Source of the DNA: Cadophora sp. MPI-SDFR-AT-0126
Lineage: Eukaryota; Ascomycota; Leotiomycetes; Helotiales; Ploettnerulaceae
NCBI GenBank assembly: GCA_020747065.1
Contig: JAGMVK010000004.1
Span: 2,790,001 to 2,854,000 of the forward strand
DNA length: 64,000 bases
Reading direction: 5' to 3'
A model generated the notes under the pieces. The model ran no database searches. It worked only from the letters and a program-made list of their open reading frames with translations, and was not told where the DNA came from. Numbering within the stretch: the first letter of the stretch is position 1; each line of letters opens with the position of its first letter. The position numbers and the translations under genes were made by a program. This document shows positions 10,957 to 21,701 of the stretch, one piece after another.

Positions 10957-12878
10957 ATGATGGGGGTTCTGGAATCCTTCACCACGACAGACCTGCCCTC
11001 TACCAGTAAACCAATAGCTGGCCCATCATCTGAATACACACCTTTACTGAGCGACGAAGAAAGCCGAAATGTTTTCGACAAACAGAGCCAAGATGAACCA
11101 AATGCGGATGCCCAAGATGGTGTGCAGACCGTGGAAGCGATCACTCTCGTCTGGTCCAAAACCTCACTGAGGTTGACCTATGTTTTGTAAGCATAGGTCG
11201 AATGATACATCTTCACAAGTACTAACCGGCTTGCAGTATTTTACTTATCATTGCCATCAACGCGATACAGACCCAGGTCACACAAAACCTCATGGCATAC
11301 GTCGTAAGCGACTTTTCAGCGCATTCCCTCATACCAGTCATAGGAATAGTTTCGGGAATAATGAGTGGTGTGCTGAAGCTTCCGATCGCGAAGCTGTTGG
11401 ATCTTTGGGGACGCGCCGAAGGATTTGCCTTCATGACCTTGATTGGCACAACTGGTCTTCTTCTCATGGCAGTGTGCAGAAATGTCGAGACTTATGCTGT
11501 GGCACTGGTAGGCATTCCGACAAGATGCAAATATGGGATGGTAAAACCTAACCACAGCAGGTCTTCCATGCCGTTGGGTTTGGTGGGATGAGTTATATAC
11601 TCCAAGTTGTTATTAGTGATATATCTTCGCTGGCCAATCGTGCCCTTGCCGTGTCACTCGCCTCGACCCCATACCTCATCACGACTTTCGCCGGTCCTAG
11701 AATTGCACAAGTTGCTTACAGGAACCTTGGATTTCGTGGAACTTTCGCTTTATTTGCGGTCCTGACACCGCTACTGGCTGTGCCATTCTGCAGCATGCTA
11801 TTCGTTAATCAGGTGAAGGCGAAACGTATTGGTGTTCTAGCCAAAGATCCCATCAGACGCAATTGGAGAGCGAGCTTGCTGCACTATGCCAAGGAATTTG
11901 ATGGTACAATGGCCCTCAATGTCTATTTATCTGGCTAACATAGCTATAGTCAATGGAGTTTTCTTCCTTTCTGCCGGACTGGTTCTTTTCCTACTTCCAT
12001 TTTCAATAACGGGCTATGGATCAAACAGCTGGACTTCTCCGTCAATTATCTGCATGATGATACTTGGCTTGGTACTCCTGGCCATCTTTGGTGTTTGGGA
12101 ACGATTCTTCGCGACCCTACCCTTCATCCCCTATCGACTGCTGCTCGACCGTACTGTTATAGGTGCATGTCTGCTGTGCGCCAGTCGCTTTATTGCATAC
12201 TACTGTTACGATGGATATTACACATCGTACCTGCAGGTCGTTAATGGTCTCTCTATTTCAGAGGCTGGTTACATCAACAACATTTTCTCTGTCGTCGGGG
12301 TCCTCATTGCCCTGGTCGTTAGTGCATTAATCCGTGTCACCGGCCGTTTCAAATGGATCGCCTGGATTGCTGTTCCTCTCGAACTCGTCGGAGGAGCTAC
12401 AATGGCCTACTTTCGTCAGCCGTACCAACCGGTCATTTACGTGGTGATGGCACAGGTGTTCATCGCCTTGGCTGGTGGTGCAATCGTCATGTGCGAACAA
12501 ATGGCTTTAATGGCAGTCGTCGAGCACAAACAGGTTGCTGCGGTCCTTGCGCTCCTCAGCCTCTTCGCTTCCGTCGGAGGTGCACTGGGAAGCGCAGTTT
12601 CAGGAGCTATCTGGACGAATACGCTCCCAGGTGCGCTCCTCGAGCGTTTACCTGACTACGCCAAGGGAAACGCAACGGCTATCTACGAGGATCTCGCGTT
12701 GCAACTGAGCTATCCTCGTGGCTCGGAAGTGAGAGATGCCATCATTGGTGCGTATGGCGTTGCCCAGATGAGAATGTGTATTGCAGCCACATTCGTTCTG
12801 ATGTGGGGATTCGTGTGGGTGGGTCTCTGGAAAGATGTGCGGGTCAATCAGAAGCAAAATAGAGGGAACGTGCTCTGA
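10957..12878 (+). CDS. Siderophore-iron transporter, MFS family (SIT/MirB/Arn type)
   Basis: Four exons, 10957-11186, 11237-11507, 11561-11903 and 11950-12878, give 590 residues, the usual size for SIT transporters, which have 14 predicted membrane segments. The cytosolic N-terminus is acidic with the EYTPLLSDEES motif common in this family. The first hydrophobic segment begins with TYVFILLIIAINAIQ, followed by QVTQNLMAYVVSDFSAHSLI, a typical SIT start, and LDLWGRAEGF between helices 2 and 3. Later segments include YDGYYTSYLQVVNGLSISEA and the long loop ending in LPGALLERLPDYA before the last helix. It should import ferri-siderophore by proton symport at the plasma or vesicle membrane. No siderophore synthase gene is nearby, so it may use xenosiderophores. 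Upstream GATA boxes suggest repression by an SreA-type factor when iron is plentiful. Confidence 0.88.
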
Positions 12879-13742
12879 GCTTGATGAAATTTGAATCACA
12901 TATACTGGAGCATTTTGGGAGCATATTGGATACCATTTATATTTGCATTAGATCGTCGCTGCATTCAATTGGAGTTATGTTCTCTTTTGTTTAGTTCAAT
13001 TTGCTGATTTTGCTGAGTTTGGTAAAACGCAAAACGTGTTAAGGTTTGCGAGGCATGTTACAGCAACAATTCTTACGCCAAGCTGGCGCTGTTTCTTCGA
13101 ATCATTTGATACTACCTTGCTGAAGTCTAATTTGCGCTGGTGAGAGTCGCATGTCAAGGCTTTTGAAATCTATGGTGACTTCAGGTCCGAGCACTGCCGA
13201 GAACGCCCTTGTGCGAAACTGTTGTGCTTGTCATACGGTCCATTTCATCACAGCCCAGATCACAGTCAAAGTACAAGTGGGGCTTCTATTCGTTCATTTA
13301 TTCATCATCTCGCTGTCTAAGTATCAAAGCATCGAGTTTCCATTCCGCAATCCATATCTCTCTCTGAAAAAGCTTCTCTGTCCTTGGGGACTATCTTGCC
13401 AGGTTGTCGGAGCAGAGGGGAGAGAAGGTCAGAGCTTATTGACATGCATCCATAAGGAGAAAGCTTGCATCGCATGTCTTAACGCCATATCGCCATTGCC
13501 ATATTGTTGCAAAGAACTGAGGAAAGCATTGCGCCAAAAGATTCAAGAAAGCGAAGAGGAAATCGAATGTACTGAAGCGCAGCGCAAAAGCCGGAGAAGA
13601 ACAAAATGTGTTGATTTTCGAGGTTGCTGGGTGACGCGCCGTGATGAGATTAGAAGCAATACGCTGAGAGGAGCCCACCGGGAGGAGATCCAGTCAGCAG
13701 TTTCATATCCCATCTACTGACTTGACGGAGACTGTATGAGAC
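12879..13742. other. Intergenic, one dubious open frame
   Basis: A 189-codon plus-strand frame at 13151-13720 has no recognised domain, no supporting motif and a composition unlike the neighbours; I do not call it. The right end is the 3' flank of the minus-strand SANT-like gene. Confidence 0.4.
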
Positions 13743-14767
13743 TCAAGCCTCATCGTCATACAAGCTGTTGATCATTGTCAGCGTATTTCCTCTCCAGAAT
13801 GCTGACCCTACCCTTCATCTTGAGGAGAAATTGAAGGAAGGGCAATGGGAAAAGGCACAAGAAGAGACTTACTCATCATGCTCCAGATCAACGACATGAG
13901 CATGTTCCGCGCCACCCAACTGCTCGATCTTGAACTGGTAGGTTCCTCGCTCGCCGTCATCAACGCCACTACCAAAACCATTCTCCTCCTTCTTGACAAC
14001 ACGCTTGCGCTTGGAGGATGGTGGGGGTGGAAGGTCCTCATCGTCGTCCTCATCATCATTCATGTTGGCGGAATAGTCGGCGGCCTTGGCAGTCTTGCGG
14101 GGCGTGGCCTTCTTCTTAGGCGAAGAGGTTGGGGTGGAGGTGCCGTTGGTGGAGGATTGCTTGCGAATCTTTTGGAAGTGTTGGCTGATGGCAAGTTAGC
14201 TTGGTCATCTCTGGATGGGCGAGAAAGGAGAGGCTGGGGAGTTTAAAGGTTTCGATTTGATGGGAAGATGAGTTTGAGAGTGAGAATGACAGGAGGCTGA
14301 AAGTTAGGGTGAGGAAATGAGTGGCAGGGAGAGGAGTCACACTCATCTTGATGACGAAGTGGAAGGACCCCGGATATGGGAGGCCATGGTAAGTGGCAGG
14401 AAGGTCAAGAAGGTCAGGAAGGTCAGGAAGATACACTTATCATGACGAAGAAGTGTTGGGAGAAGAAATGAGGGAGGATGAAGTGAGGGGCAGGAAACCG
14501 AGGCTGGTACTGAAGATCTCAATCTCAATCTCCAGAAGTGAGCAGCAACAGCTCCTCAACGTGATGACAATATCGAGTTGTATGACGACGATGACGACGA
14601 GGAATGAGGGAGTGTACTAACCGGCAAGCTTCATGAGTGAAGGTGTAGCCCTTGGCTTGCATGGCAAGAGCAATCTTTGGCCAGACGATACTCTTCAGCG
14701 CACCCTCATCGATAATGGCAAGGAGCAAGTCCTTGTCTGCCTTGTGGTCCCATTGAGATGGAGGCAT
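13743..14767 (-). CDS. SANT/Myb-like nuclear protein (family member 3)
   Basis: The model has exons 14622-14767, 13873-14184 and 13743-13764, giving 159 residues. The SANT/Myb-like domain is clear: WDHKADKDLLLAIIDEG, then VWPKIALAMQAKGY, then FTHEACRQHFQKIRK, the last helix being created by joining exons 1 and 2 across a 437-nt intron (GTTAGT donor, CATCAG acceptor). A Lys-rich and acidic tail follows (KRKRVVKKEE). The frame meets a TAA right after GAG at 13869-13871. That TAA sits inside a perfect GTAAGT donor, and joining to 13764 (108-nt intron, GCTGAC branch) adds LYDDEA and a stop, matching the acidic tails of the other members. If this last intron is not used, the protein ends two residues earlier in the alignment. 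Likely chromatin-associated; partner unknown. Confidence 0.7.
14395..14430. repeat. Short tandem AGGTCAGGA units inside an intron
   Basis: Three to four imperfect copies of a 10-base unit (AAGGTCAGGA-like) lie within the 437-nt intron of the SANT-like gene. A separate GGAGGT hexamer array of about four copies lies just upstream of its start codon, at about 14811-14833. Confidence 0.7.
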
Positions 14768-16649
14768 TTTGAACACGATTTGATGGTCGCTTGGGTGGGT
14801 AGAGGCTGAAGTGGAGGTGGAGGTGGAGGTGGAGTTATGCAAAGGTCGTTTGTGTGAGGAAGTGGTGTGTTGAAGAAGAGGGATGGCAGATTGGAGGAAG
14901 ATTGAAGGAGATGGCGTCAAGAGGCTGGCGTCGTTCGGAAGGACTACGCAGGTGGAGGATGTTATTCACTCAAGGTCGTTTACAGCTGCATTCACAGCAA
15001 AAGCTACTCTCGCCAACTACATCGGAAATTCTTAACTTAGTCCAACGACTTAGCGCGAAAAGGTCATATCAGCACCGATCACGACCTTAACTTATACACT
15101 TCGAATAGCATCAGCCTATCATTTCCGGCCCCCATGCGAACCTTTCGCCCTTCAAAACAATGAGTCATTTGTACGCTCGCCCCGCCATATCGCAATCAAT
15201 CGATCGATCGCTTTATTGCTGTTCTGATATGCAGCTTTCCATTGCCATTCACACCATCGACAGTCGTCACAAAGGTCGGGTACTTACTTACAGTACCTCG
15301 CGGCCCCAGCCACCCAGTTCCCCGGATTTGCGGTATACAGTTCGTCCCCCATGCAAGGGCGGTAGGTCGACTCATCGCCACCCAAGACCAGGAATAGCGG
15401 CAATCGGGCTTCATGCAGGTCCCTCGTTTTGTCCCTGGCCACGATTTTCTAAATGACACAAGCACCAATCAAAAAAATCAGAGAAAGGATTTGCTTTTTA
15501 TCAAATCCATTATTTTCAAAAAGGGCATAAACAACATCGCCGCTTTGTACTGTGTTGGCTGGCCATCACCGCTTGTTGGCCTTCCAGGATTGTTTTTTTG
15601 TTATCCAGCCCCTGCAGGACTCAGCCTAGCGTCATGCATGCACTGTAGCTGGCTGCAAGCTCTTTACGCGGTCCCCTGTCGCTCTGCCGCGAGAACAGCT
15701 GACATCGAATAGAGCTGCATCGACCCAGCAGACCAGCAAACTCTCCCGGTCGACCAGCCCCTGATCATCGCCATTTTACCGTCGCGGTCAAGGAAAGGCA
15801 GTACAGTCGGTGTCTTCAGGCAACAGCCTCACGTCATAATGGCAAGGTTCGGGCCATGCCATCGCGCACTCATTGCTGCTTTGCTGGGCGAGCTATCCAG
15901 GACAAGGGGCCAAGGCGTAACCAAGTGGTACTTGGGAACCTCCTCCTCCTCCCTCTCCTCCTATCATTTCCCTCCCCCTTCTTATCTCGCGCTCTTTTCC
16001 TGCAGAGCATCTGCGCACTCCCTTCTCTCTGTCTATCTGCCTTTACAGCCCTTGTTTTTCTTAGTCTGAAAAAGGGCAAGTGCTTTGAAAATAGTAAATT
16101 TCTCTTGCATTCACAACTTCCCCGCAAAATCAGGAGGGACAACGTGAATGAAAGAGATTTTAGATTTTTAGATTTTTAGATTTTCTAAGTCGAGAGGACA
16201 TCTACGAGCTGTTTTTTTTTGTGGGTGAACATTTGAAAGTTAAGGAAAAGAGAGTTGTTTGTGAAGAGTTTCTCTGAAGGACCTTTGAGGATTGTGAGAA
16301 AGAGAAAGGCGGATGTTGGATTTGTGAGGGAGCTTTCGATCCGAATGTGAGGAGGGGCATTGAAATATTGAGCATCTCGCACTTTCAGTACTGGAAATTT
16401 TTCACGTTCAGAGCACGCTCGCACACATCACATTCTACGATTCGAATCTCGCCAAAAGTTCTGAATCCGAAGCTACTCTGCGCGCATTCGAGGTTGAGAA
16501 ATTTTTTGTCAACCAATCAACAGCACGAATTTCGCATGCTGTCGAATAAGTACGGAGATACCTCATCGAAGTCATACCAGCACATCTGCAATTACACCCG
16601 AGGCCACTGAGCAGCAGTCAAACTGGCGAGTCTACGGAAATCAAACAAT
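14768..16649. other. Long divergent intergenic region between two SANT-like genes
   Basis: The 1.9 kb between the divergent starts of family members 3 and 4 has no supported gene. It includes an ATCGATCGATCG run near 15198, a long pyrimidine-rich tract at about 15940-16060, and three copies of TTTTTAGA near 16160-16190. Such long pyrimidine-rich leaders are common upstream of regulatory genes in filamentous fungi; a long 5' UTR for the gene starting at 16650 is likely. Confidence 0.45.
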
Positions 16650-18088
16650 ATGCCGAACGATAGTGCGAAAATGAGGTTGCTTTATGCAATACTCAGTCAG
16701 AAAAGCTTGAAGGATGTATGTTGTTTTATTCGCTTACCTTCTCCCTCACCCCCCTCCATCCTACTTCTTTCTATCATCCATAAATCTTTCTTTCGAGGGC
16801 TAGCTTCCACCACACACATTTCATCCAAACATATCCAATTCTCAAATATAAATTTCGTATGAGAAACAATCAGCTAACATATCTTCTCCCACAGATAAAA
16901 TGGGAAAAAGTCGCCCGCGATCCCATACTCAACGGCGAAGTCCCCAACGGCCACGCAGCGCGCATGCGCTACTTCCGCTTCAAACAGCAAATGGACGCCG
17001 CGACCGGCAACCTGCCTCCCCCGACCCCTTGCAAACCGCGGAAGAGCCGAGTCGAGAAGACGAAGAGTGTGAAGAGGGAGAAGAAACCTGGGGGTGGCGT
17101 GAAGACGGAACGTGACCATGATGATGAGAAAGAAGTGAAGAGTGAAGGCAAGGGGAAAGAGCGTGAGAGGAGAGTTAAATCAGAGTATGGATATAGCGTC
17201 AGAGAAGGAACAGGCGAGAGTCTGCTCTCCTCCGCCGCGTCCGCGTCCGCGTCAGCTTCATTGTCTGGCTCTCTCAATCGCGATACTCCTGATCTCGAAG
17301 GCGGCCACAGCACGATGCCATCCCCAGCCGTCTCCCTCGCACAGCACGATCTCTCTTCTAGCTTGAACCATAATCACGGCCATGGCCATGGTCTTGGAAT
17401 GTCTTCTTTCCAACCCCTCTCGCATTCGAGCTCCAGCATGAGTTTCGCGGACGCGGTGCAGGTTAAACGGGAGAGGAAACCGACTGCCAAGACGCTGAAT
17501 GCTGGACTCTTTGCTTCTCAAGTCCAGTCTCAGTCGCAAAGTCAATCTCTTCATCAGATGCCGGATCAATTACAAATGCAGATGCAAATGCAAATGGCGA
17601 ATGGGACAACGTCCTCGGTCTCAAATAGTACACATCCCAGCACGCCAGGCCTGTGTATCGAAGAGCGTGATCAAACTTTCCAAAACCACAACCACAATCA
17701 CAGTCACAGCCCAAGCACACGCACCTACATCCACGACACCCAGAATAGTTTCGGTCTCGCATCCCTAGGCGACGACGACCGCGATCATGAAATGGATGAG
17801 CTGCTGCATAGTTTCGATATGTCGAGTTCTGCGTACAGTAATGGGCATGGACATGGACACGATATGTATAGTCCGTTGGTGGGAGGGGTTGAGTTCCCGT
17901 TTGAGATGGGACTGGGGTTGGGGATGGGTGACGAGTGGGGTGATGGGTTTTGGAGTTCCGGGGAAGGTGTAGGGATGGGTGGGGGGGTGGAGGGAGAGAG
18001 TTCGAAGATGGGAGGTAGTGCTAGTACTGGTGCTGGTGCGGCGATGGTTAAGAAGGAGGAGAGGTGGGAGGAGACATATCGTCGCTAG
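16650..18088 (+). CDS. SANT/Myb-like regulator with low-complexity tail (family member 4)
   Basis: Exons 16650-16715 and 16895-18088, with a 179-nt intron, give 419 residues. The domain is at the N-terminus: MRLLYAILSQKSLKD, then IKWEKVARDPI, then GHAARMRYFRFKQQMD, with the intron just before the Trp, as in members 1 and 2. It is followed by a Lys-rich stretch (KPRKSRVEKTKSVKREKK) that is probably a nuclear signal. The rest is low complexity: Ala-Ser runs near residue 125, His-Gly dipeptides (HGHGHG), Gln-Ser and Gln-Met repeats near 225-245, His-Asn repeats near 275, and a Gly-rich end. This is the architecture of a DNA-binding regulator with disordered activation regions. Target genes are unknown. 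The repeats are prone to length variation between strains. Confidence 0.72.
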
Positions 18089-18623
18089 ATATGCGCCAGG
18101 GTTTTCTGGGTTAGGTTTCTTTCTTTTGTCTAAGGATGGGGGCGTTCTGTCTGTCTGCTTGGTTCTTTCCTAGGAAGGGGAAGGGGAGGGAAGGAGGTTA
18201 AATTGCTAAGAGTCAAGTCGGCGTCTGGCTGGTGTGCTGATTTTCATTCTGGTAATATCGGGTTTGTGAAGGTGGAGAAAGGATATAAAAAGACAAAGAC
18301 AAAATCGAGATATCTGTAGATGAATAGATACTGGTCGACTATACGAAAGAGCGAGATACACATCCTCACCGTTGTCTCAGTGCTGGTTCTTTTGCAAAAT
18401 ACAATACTAGACGGATCTCTCTGAGGAGAAAATGATTTTGATGCGACATGAAAAGCCCAGATCATCTGCAATTTGTGACAGAATTGTGATCGGTGAAGTT
18501 CTAATACATTGCCAGCGACTTCCGACCGAATGCTCATGTGCTGTGCGGGAATCTTTGGCTTGCCATTAGCACCATATCTCCCATATTTCCCAGTGAGATG
18601 TTTGCTATTACTTGAAGCCAAAC
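18089..18623. other. Convergent 3' flanks
   Basis: Space between the convergent SANT-like (plus) and BTB (minus) genes. No gene was seen; it should hold both 3' UTRs. Confidence 0.45.
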
Positions 18624-19410
18624 TCAGGATGTAGCAGTTGCATTTAGTTCGTTCGCGTGTATGATGCAAACGTCAATCCAGCTGCAATAATCCTCTTCCA
18701 CGTGCTTTCTCAATGCCCTGGCAAACTCTTCAGAGAAAGTTTTACTGCAAGACATAACGTCGGCCCAGTACTTGTAGTCGCTGAAATCCTTCCGCAAATA
18801 CTCGTGCAGCACATCGTCGACCACGTCTTGCCGGAATGGAGAGCCTGCTGGGCATTTCTCAAAGACCATCTCGATCTCCTCGACGGGCCGATGAAGAAAA
18901 TTCACCCAAACATACTCCATACAATTCCAGTATGTTTCTAAAACATACTCTCGCAGCTTGGTAGAGCCGATCTTATCTGCAAATATGTCCAAGCCATACA
19001 ATACCATGAAATACTTCCACGCATCTTGGCCATGGTCTTTTCTGCAGTCTCTAGGTCTCGCACCATAGAGCCACTCCACAAATAGTTTGAAAACTGCAGG
19101 GTCATCTTCTTCGAGCATCAAAGACTTCGATGCACCCTCTGCGAAGCCACCTTGGAATGCGTTGCGGAAGAAGGTCGATTTGTTGCAGATGAGATCCTCG
19201 TGGATGATCCAGGGCTCCTTGGCAGGCCCAACGTGGATAGTCACCAGCTTGCCGGAACGTATGAGTCTAGTGAGATTTTGCAGGTTAGAACTCGCTGCTG
19301 AGAAACTGTGGAGGCGGATGTTTCAAGATGCAAACTTACTCGCCAACATCCTTGAACTCCTGCTCCGAGCGGTCAGGGACCTTTGAAGGATTTTCATCGG
19401 AGGACGTCAT
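18624..19410 (-). CDS. BTB/POZ domain protein
   Basis: Exons 19340-19410 and 18624-19266, with a 73-nt intron (GTAAGT donor, CACTAG acceptor), give 237 residues. After a short charged N-terminus the BTB fold begins at LVTIHVGPAKEPWIIHEDLI, then NKSTFFRNAFQGGFAEG, MLEEDDPAVFKLFVEWLYG and LYGLDIFADKIGSTKLREYV, the standard fungal order. The C-terminal third is helical with charged residues (VFEKCPAGSPFRQDVVDDV). The exon junction (after Gly-Glu, phase 2) is identical to that of the damaged gene at 20230-21054, so the two are tandem duplicates in the same orientation, 0.8 kb apart. Likely a dimerising adaptor; substrate unknown. Confidence 0.8.
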
Positions 19411-20229
19411 GGTGTTGAAGTTGGGCTCGTGATGGGTTGTGGTACGGAGATGGTGAGAGGGTCATTTGGAGACATTAGCAACATGCGCGACATACGAGGA
19501 GGTTGTGACTTGCCTGATTCGTAGTCGCTGTCGCTGTCGCGGAAAGTGGCTGAGGATGTCGTTGTTGATGATGGTGTCGAACGGGAAGGAAGAAGAGGTT
19601 GATGTTCTGCGTTTGCGTTTCTTTGTTGTTGATGATGGAAGATTATTGCGATGGTTCGAAGTCTCGAGAAGAAGTTTCAACATTGGAAATCGCAGTCTCA
19701 GGGAAGGAAGGACCAGACCCTGGTAATTTTAGTGCTGTATTAAGCGAAGTCAACATGCTGATCGTTGAAACTTTGTGACAGAAAATGCACCTGGGGATCA
19801 ACAGTTTGGTTGCCAATCACAAAGCATCCTCTGCCTTGAAGTTACTGATTTAGAGCCAATCTACTATTTCACTTCCTCACTGCTGAAGAATGCAATCACG
19901 AACAGTTTCGTGCTACTTTGTCTCCTTATTAAGGGATCAGGTTACAAGTATTGGACTATGTATAGTACAGAGAATGGAAGGATTCAAGTTAGGGCAGGTT
20001 TCCATATTGAAGTTGAGAACAAGCAAGTCCTTCTCAATTTCACAGCTGCGTGTGATTTTACTTCGCAAATTTGACAGACTAACTACAATACTTGCTGTGT
20101 CAGAACTCTAATATTCCCTCCACAATTTTTCATCACGTTCAATTATGCACAGGCGACAACCATCTCGATTTAATACTCCTAGCCAGGAAATTACTCCCGT
20201 TGCTTTCTCAAAATTGCCATCTTCTCTGA
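19411..20229. other. Intergenic between tandem BTB genes
   Basis: Holds the 5' flank of the BTB gene ending upstream at 19410 and one copy of a 17-nt repeat at 19741-19757. Small frames here (19775-20074 and overlaps) have no coding character. Confidence 0.45.
19741..19757 (+). repeat. 17-nt direct repeat, copy 1
   Basis: TAAGCGAAGTCAACATG, identical to 21365-21381. It lies 331 bases upstream of a BTB start codon. Confidence 0.9.
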
Positions 20230-21054
20230 TCAATAGTCAGATTGCCCATCGACGGCTTCCCCTGAAAGAAATTCCTCCCATCGATGAACAGCGCAGTCGT
20301 CAGTATTACATGGAAATCCGGCTAGGTCCAAATCAACTTTCATTGTCATATGAAGTTTGAGAAGCATTGCGAATTGCTCTGCGAATGCAGCATTGCTAGC
20401 CATCAGACTTCCGCAGTATTCATAGTCCTTGAACTCCCAACTCAAATATGGCAGTATGACACTATAAACTAAGATGTCTCGGAACGGGAATTTCTCTAGG
20501 CATCGTTCGAACACGAAGTTGACCTCGGCTAGTGTAGGACGGTATTCAATTGTGCCCCGAAGACGGAACCGATGATGGGCTAGAGCATAATCCGAGAGTT
20601 TTAGGCGATCCGATCTTGTCCGCAAAAACATCCAGGGCAAAGTACGTGATGACTTGCTCATGGGCTTCAGAGATCGTCTTGTACTTAGAATAGTGGTGGT
20701 AGTTGAAGAGATAGTCGACGAATAGTTTGAAAACCTTTGGATCGTCGTCCTCGAGATGTATAGCCTTTGAGGAGCTTTCAGCGAATCCGCCTTGGAACGC
20801 GCTCTTGAAGAACGGCTCTCTTTTGCAGATCACCGCTTCATGAAGCATCCATTTGACCTTAGTGAGACCAACGTAGATCGTGACCATCTCACTATTCTCT
20901 TGGACCAATCTACAGTCTTTAGTCAATTGATCTTAGGCTTGAATGACGAAGCAGCATACTCTCCAGGGCTTTTCAACTCATCGACGTGATCGCGATCAGG
21001 CGCCTTCGAGTCCTCGGCCGCAGAGTCATCGATCTTCAAGTTGGACATATCCAT
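20230..21054 (-). pseudogene. BTB/POZ gene with a one-base frameshift
   Basis: Exons 20960-21054 and 20230-20909, with a 50-nt intron at the same phase-2 position as its neighbour. The first part is a clear BTB fold: EMVTIYVGLTKVKWMLHEAV, FFKSAFQGGFAESSSK, LEDDDPKVFKLFVDYLF and ALDVFADKIGSPK. At the T run 20599-20602 (AAAA on the coding strand) the frame shifts. The original frame then runs into non-homologous sequence and stops at 20546. The next frame continues with KLSDYALAHHRF and VFERCLEKFPFRDILVYSVI, matching the intact paralogue (TKLREYVLETYW, VFEKCPAGSPFRQDVVDDV). The summed exon length is one base over a multiple of three, so a single extra base explains it. Either a recent pseudogene or a sequencing error in a homopolymer. 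Confidence 0.75.
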
Positions 21055-21701
21055 GATGTTGACAGAGTCGCAGATCGATAAATGGAATTCTGAATTCGCA
21101 AGATGGTCAGCAACTTCACTTCTGGCAGCGCGACAAGTACAGTGGACCTACCGGCTGAACAGAAATTAATCCCGATTGAGCGGATCGCGACGCGTTGTTT
21201 TGATTCTGGACAAATTTTTGCGTGCTGTCGGAGTTACCCACGATGAATGCCCGCCTGACTTTGTTGTTCTGTCAACGAGAGCCTCAGTTGAAGTTGAGGA
21301 GGAATCAATCGAGATCAGCTTGCTAAGAATTGCATGAGGGTTGCCTGCGGCGCTAGTTCCGGGCTAAGCGAAGTCAACATGTCAGAGCTTCCGTCACCAT
21401 GGGGGCACGTCCGATGCAAATAGAAGGATTTTGTGGGCCTATAATTTGTGTAATATTCTGGGAACTCATGGATTACCTCTTTGTAACCCCTTGTTCAAGA
21501 TCCGCACACCCTATCCAGAATCAGTCTGGAAGAATTCGCAAAAGATAGACAATTACTCCACATGTGTGTTCCACATGAAGTTTGACATGTGCGGGCATGA
21601 AATGGATATGTGCTGGGTAAGATTTCATTGTCTTATATCCTGTATCTTTTTCCTATCTGCTAAGTACCCACGTCTTATCTTCATCGTGCTCACTGCCTAG
21701 T
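21055..21701. other. Intergenic
   Basis: The 5' flank of the frameshifted BTB locus and the 3' flank of the glycoside hydrolase gene. Contains copy 2 of the 17-nt repeat. No gene was seen. Confidence 0.45.
21365..21381 (+). repeat. 17-nt direct repeat, copy 2
   Basis: TAAGCGAAGTCAACATG, identical to 19741-19757, and 311 bases upstream of the second BTB start codon. A degenerate inverted copy (12 of 14 bases) is at 63319-63332. Confidence 0.9.

Noticed and set aside
13151..13720. 189-codon open frame on the plus strand
   Set aside because: No domain, odd residue mix (Cys- and Ser-rich, no recognisable segments), and no splice partners. A long frame can arise by chance in a gap this size.
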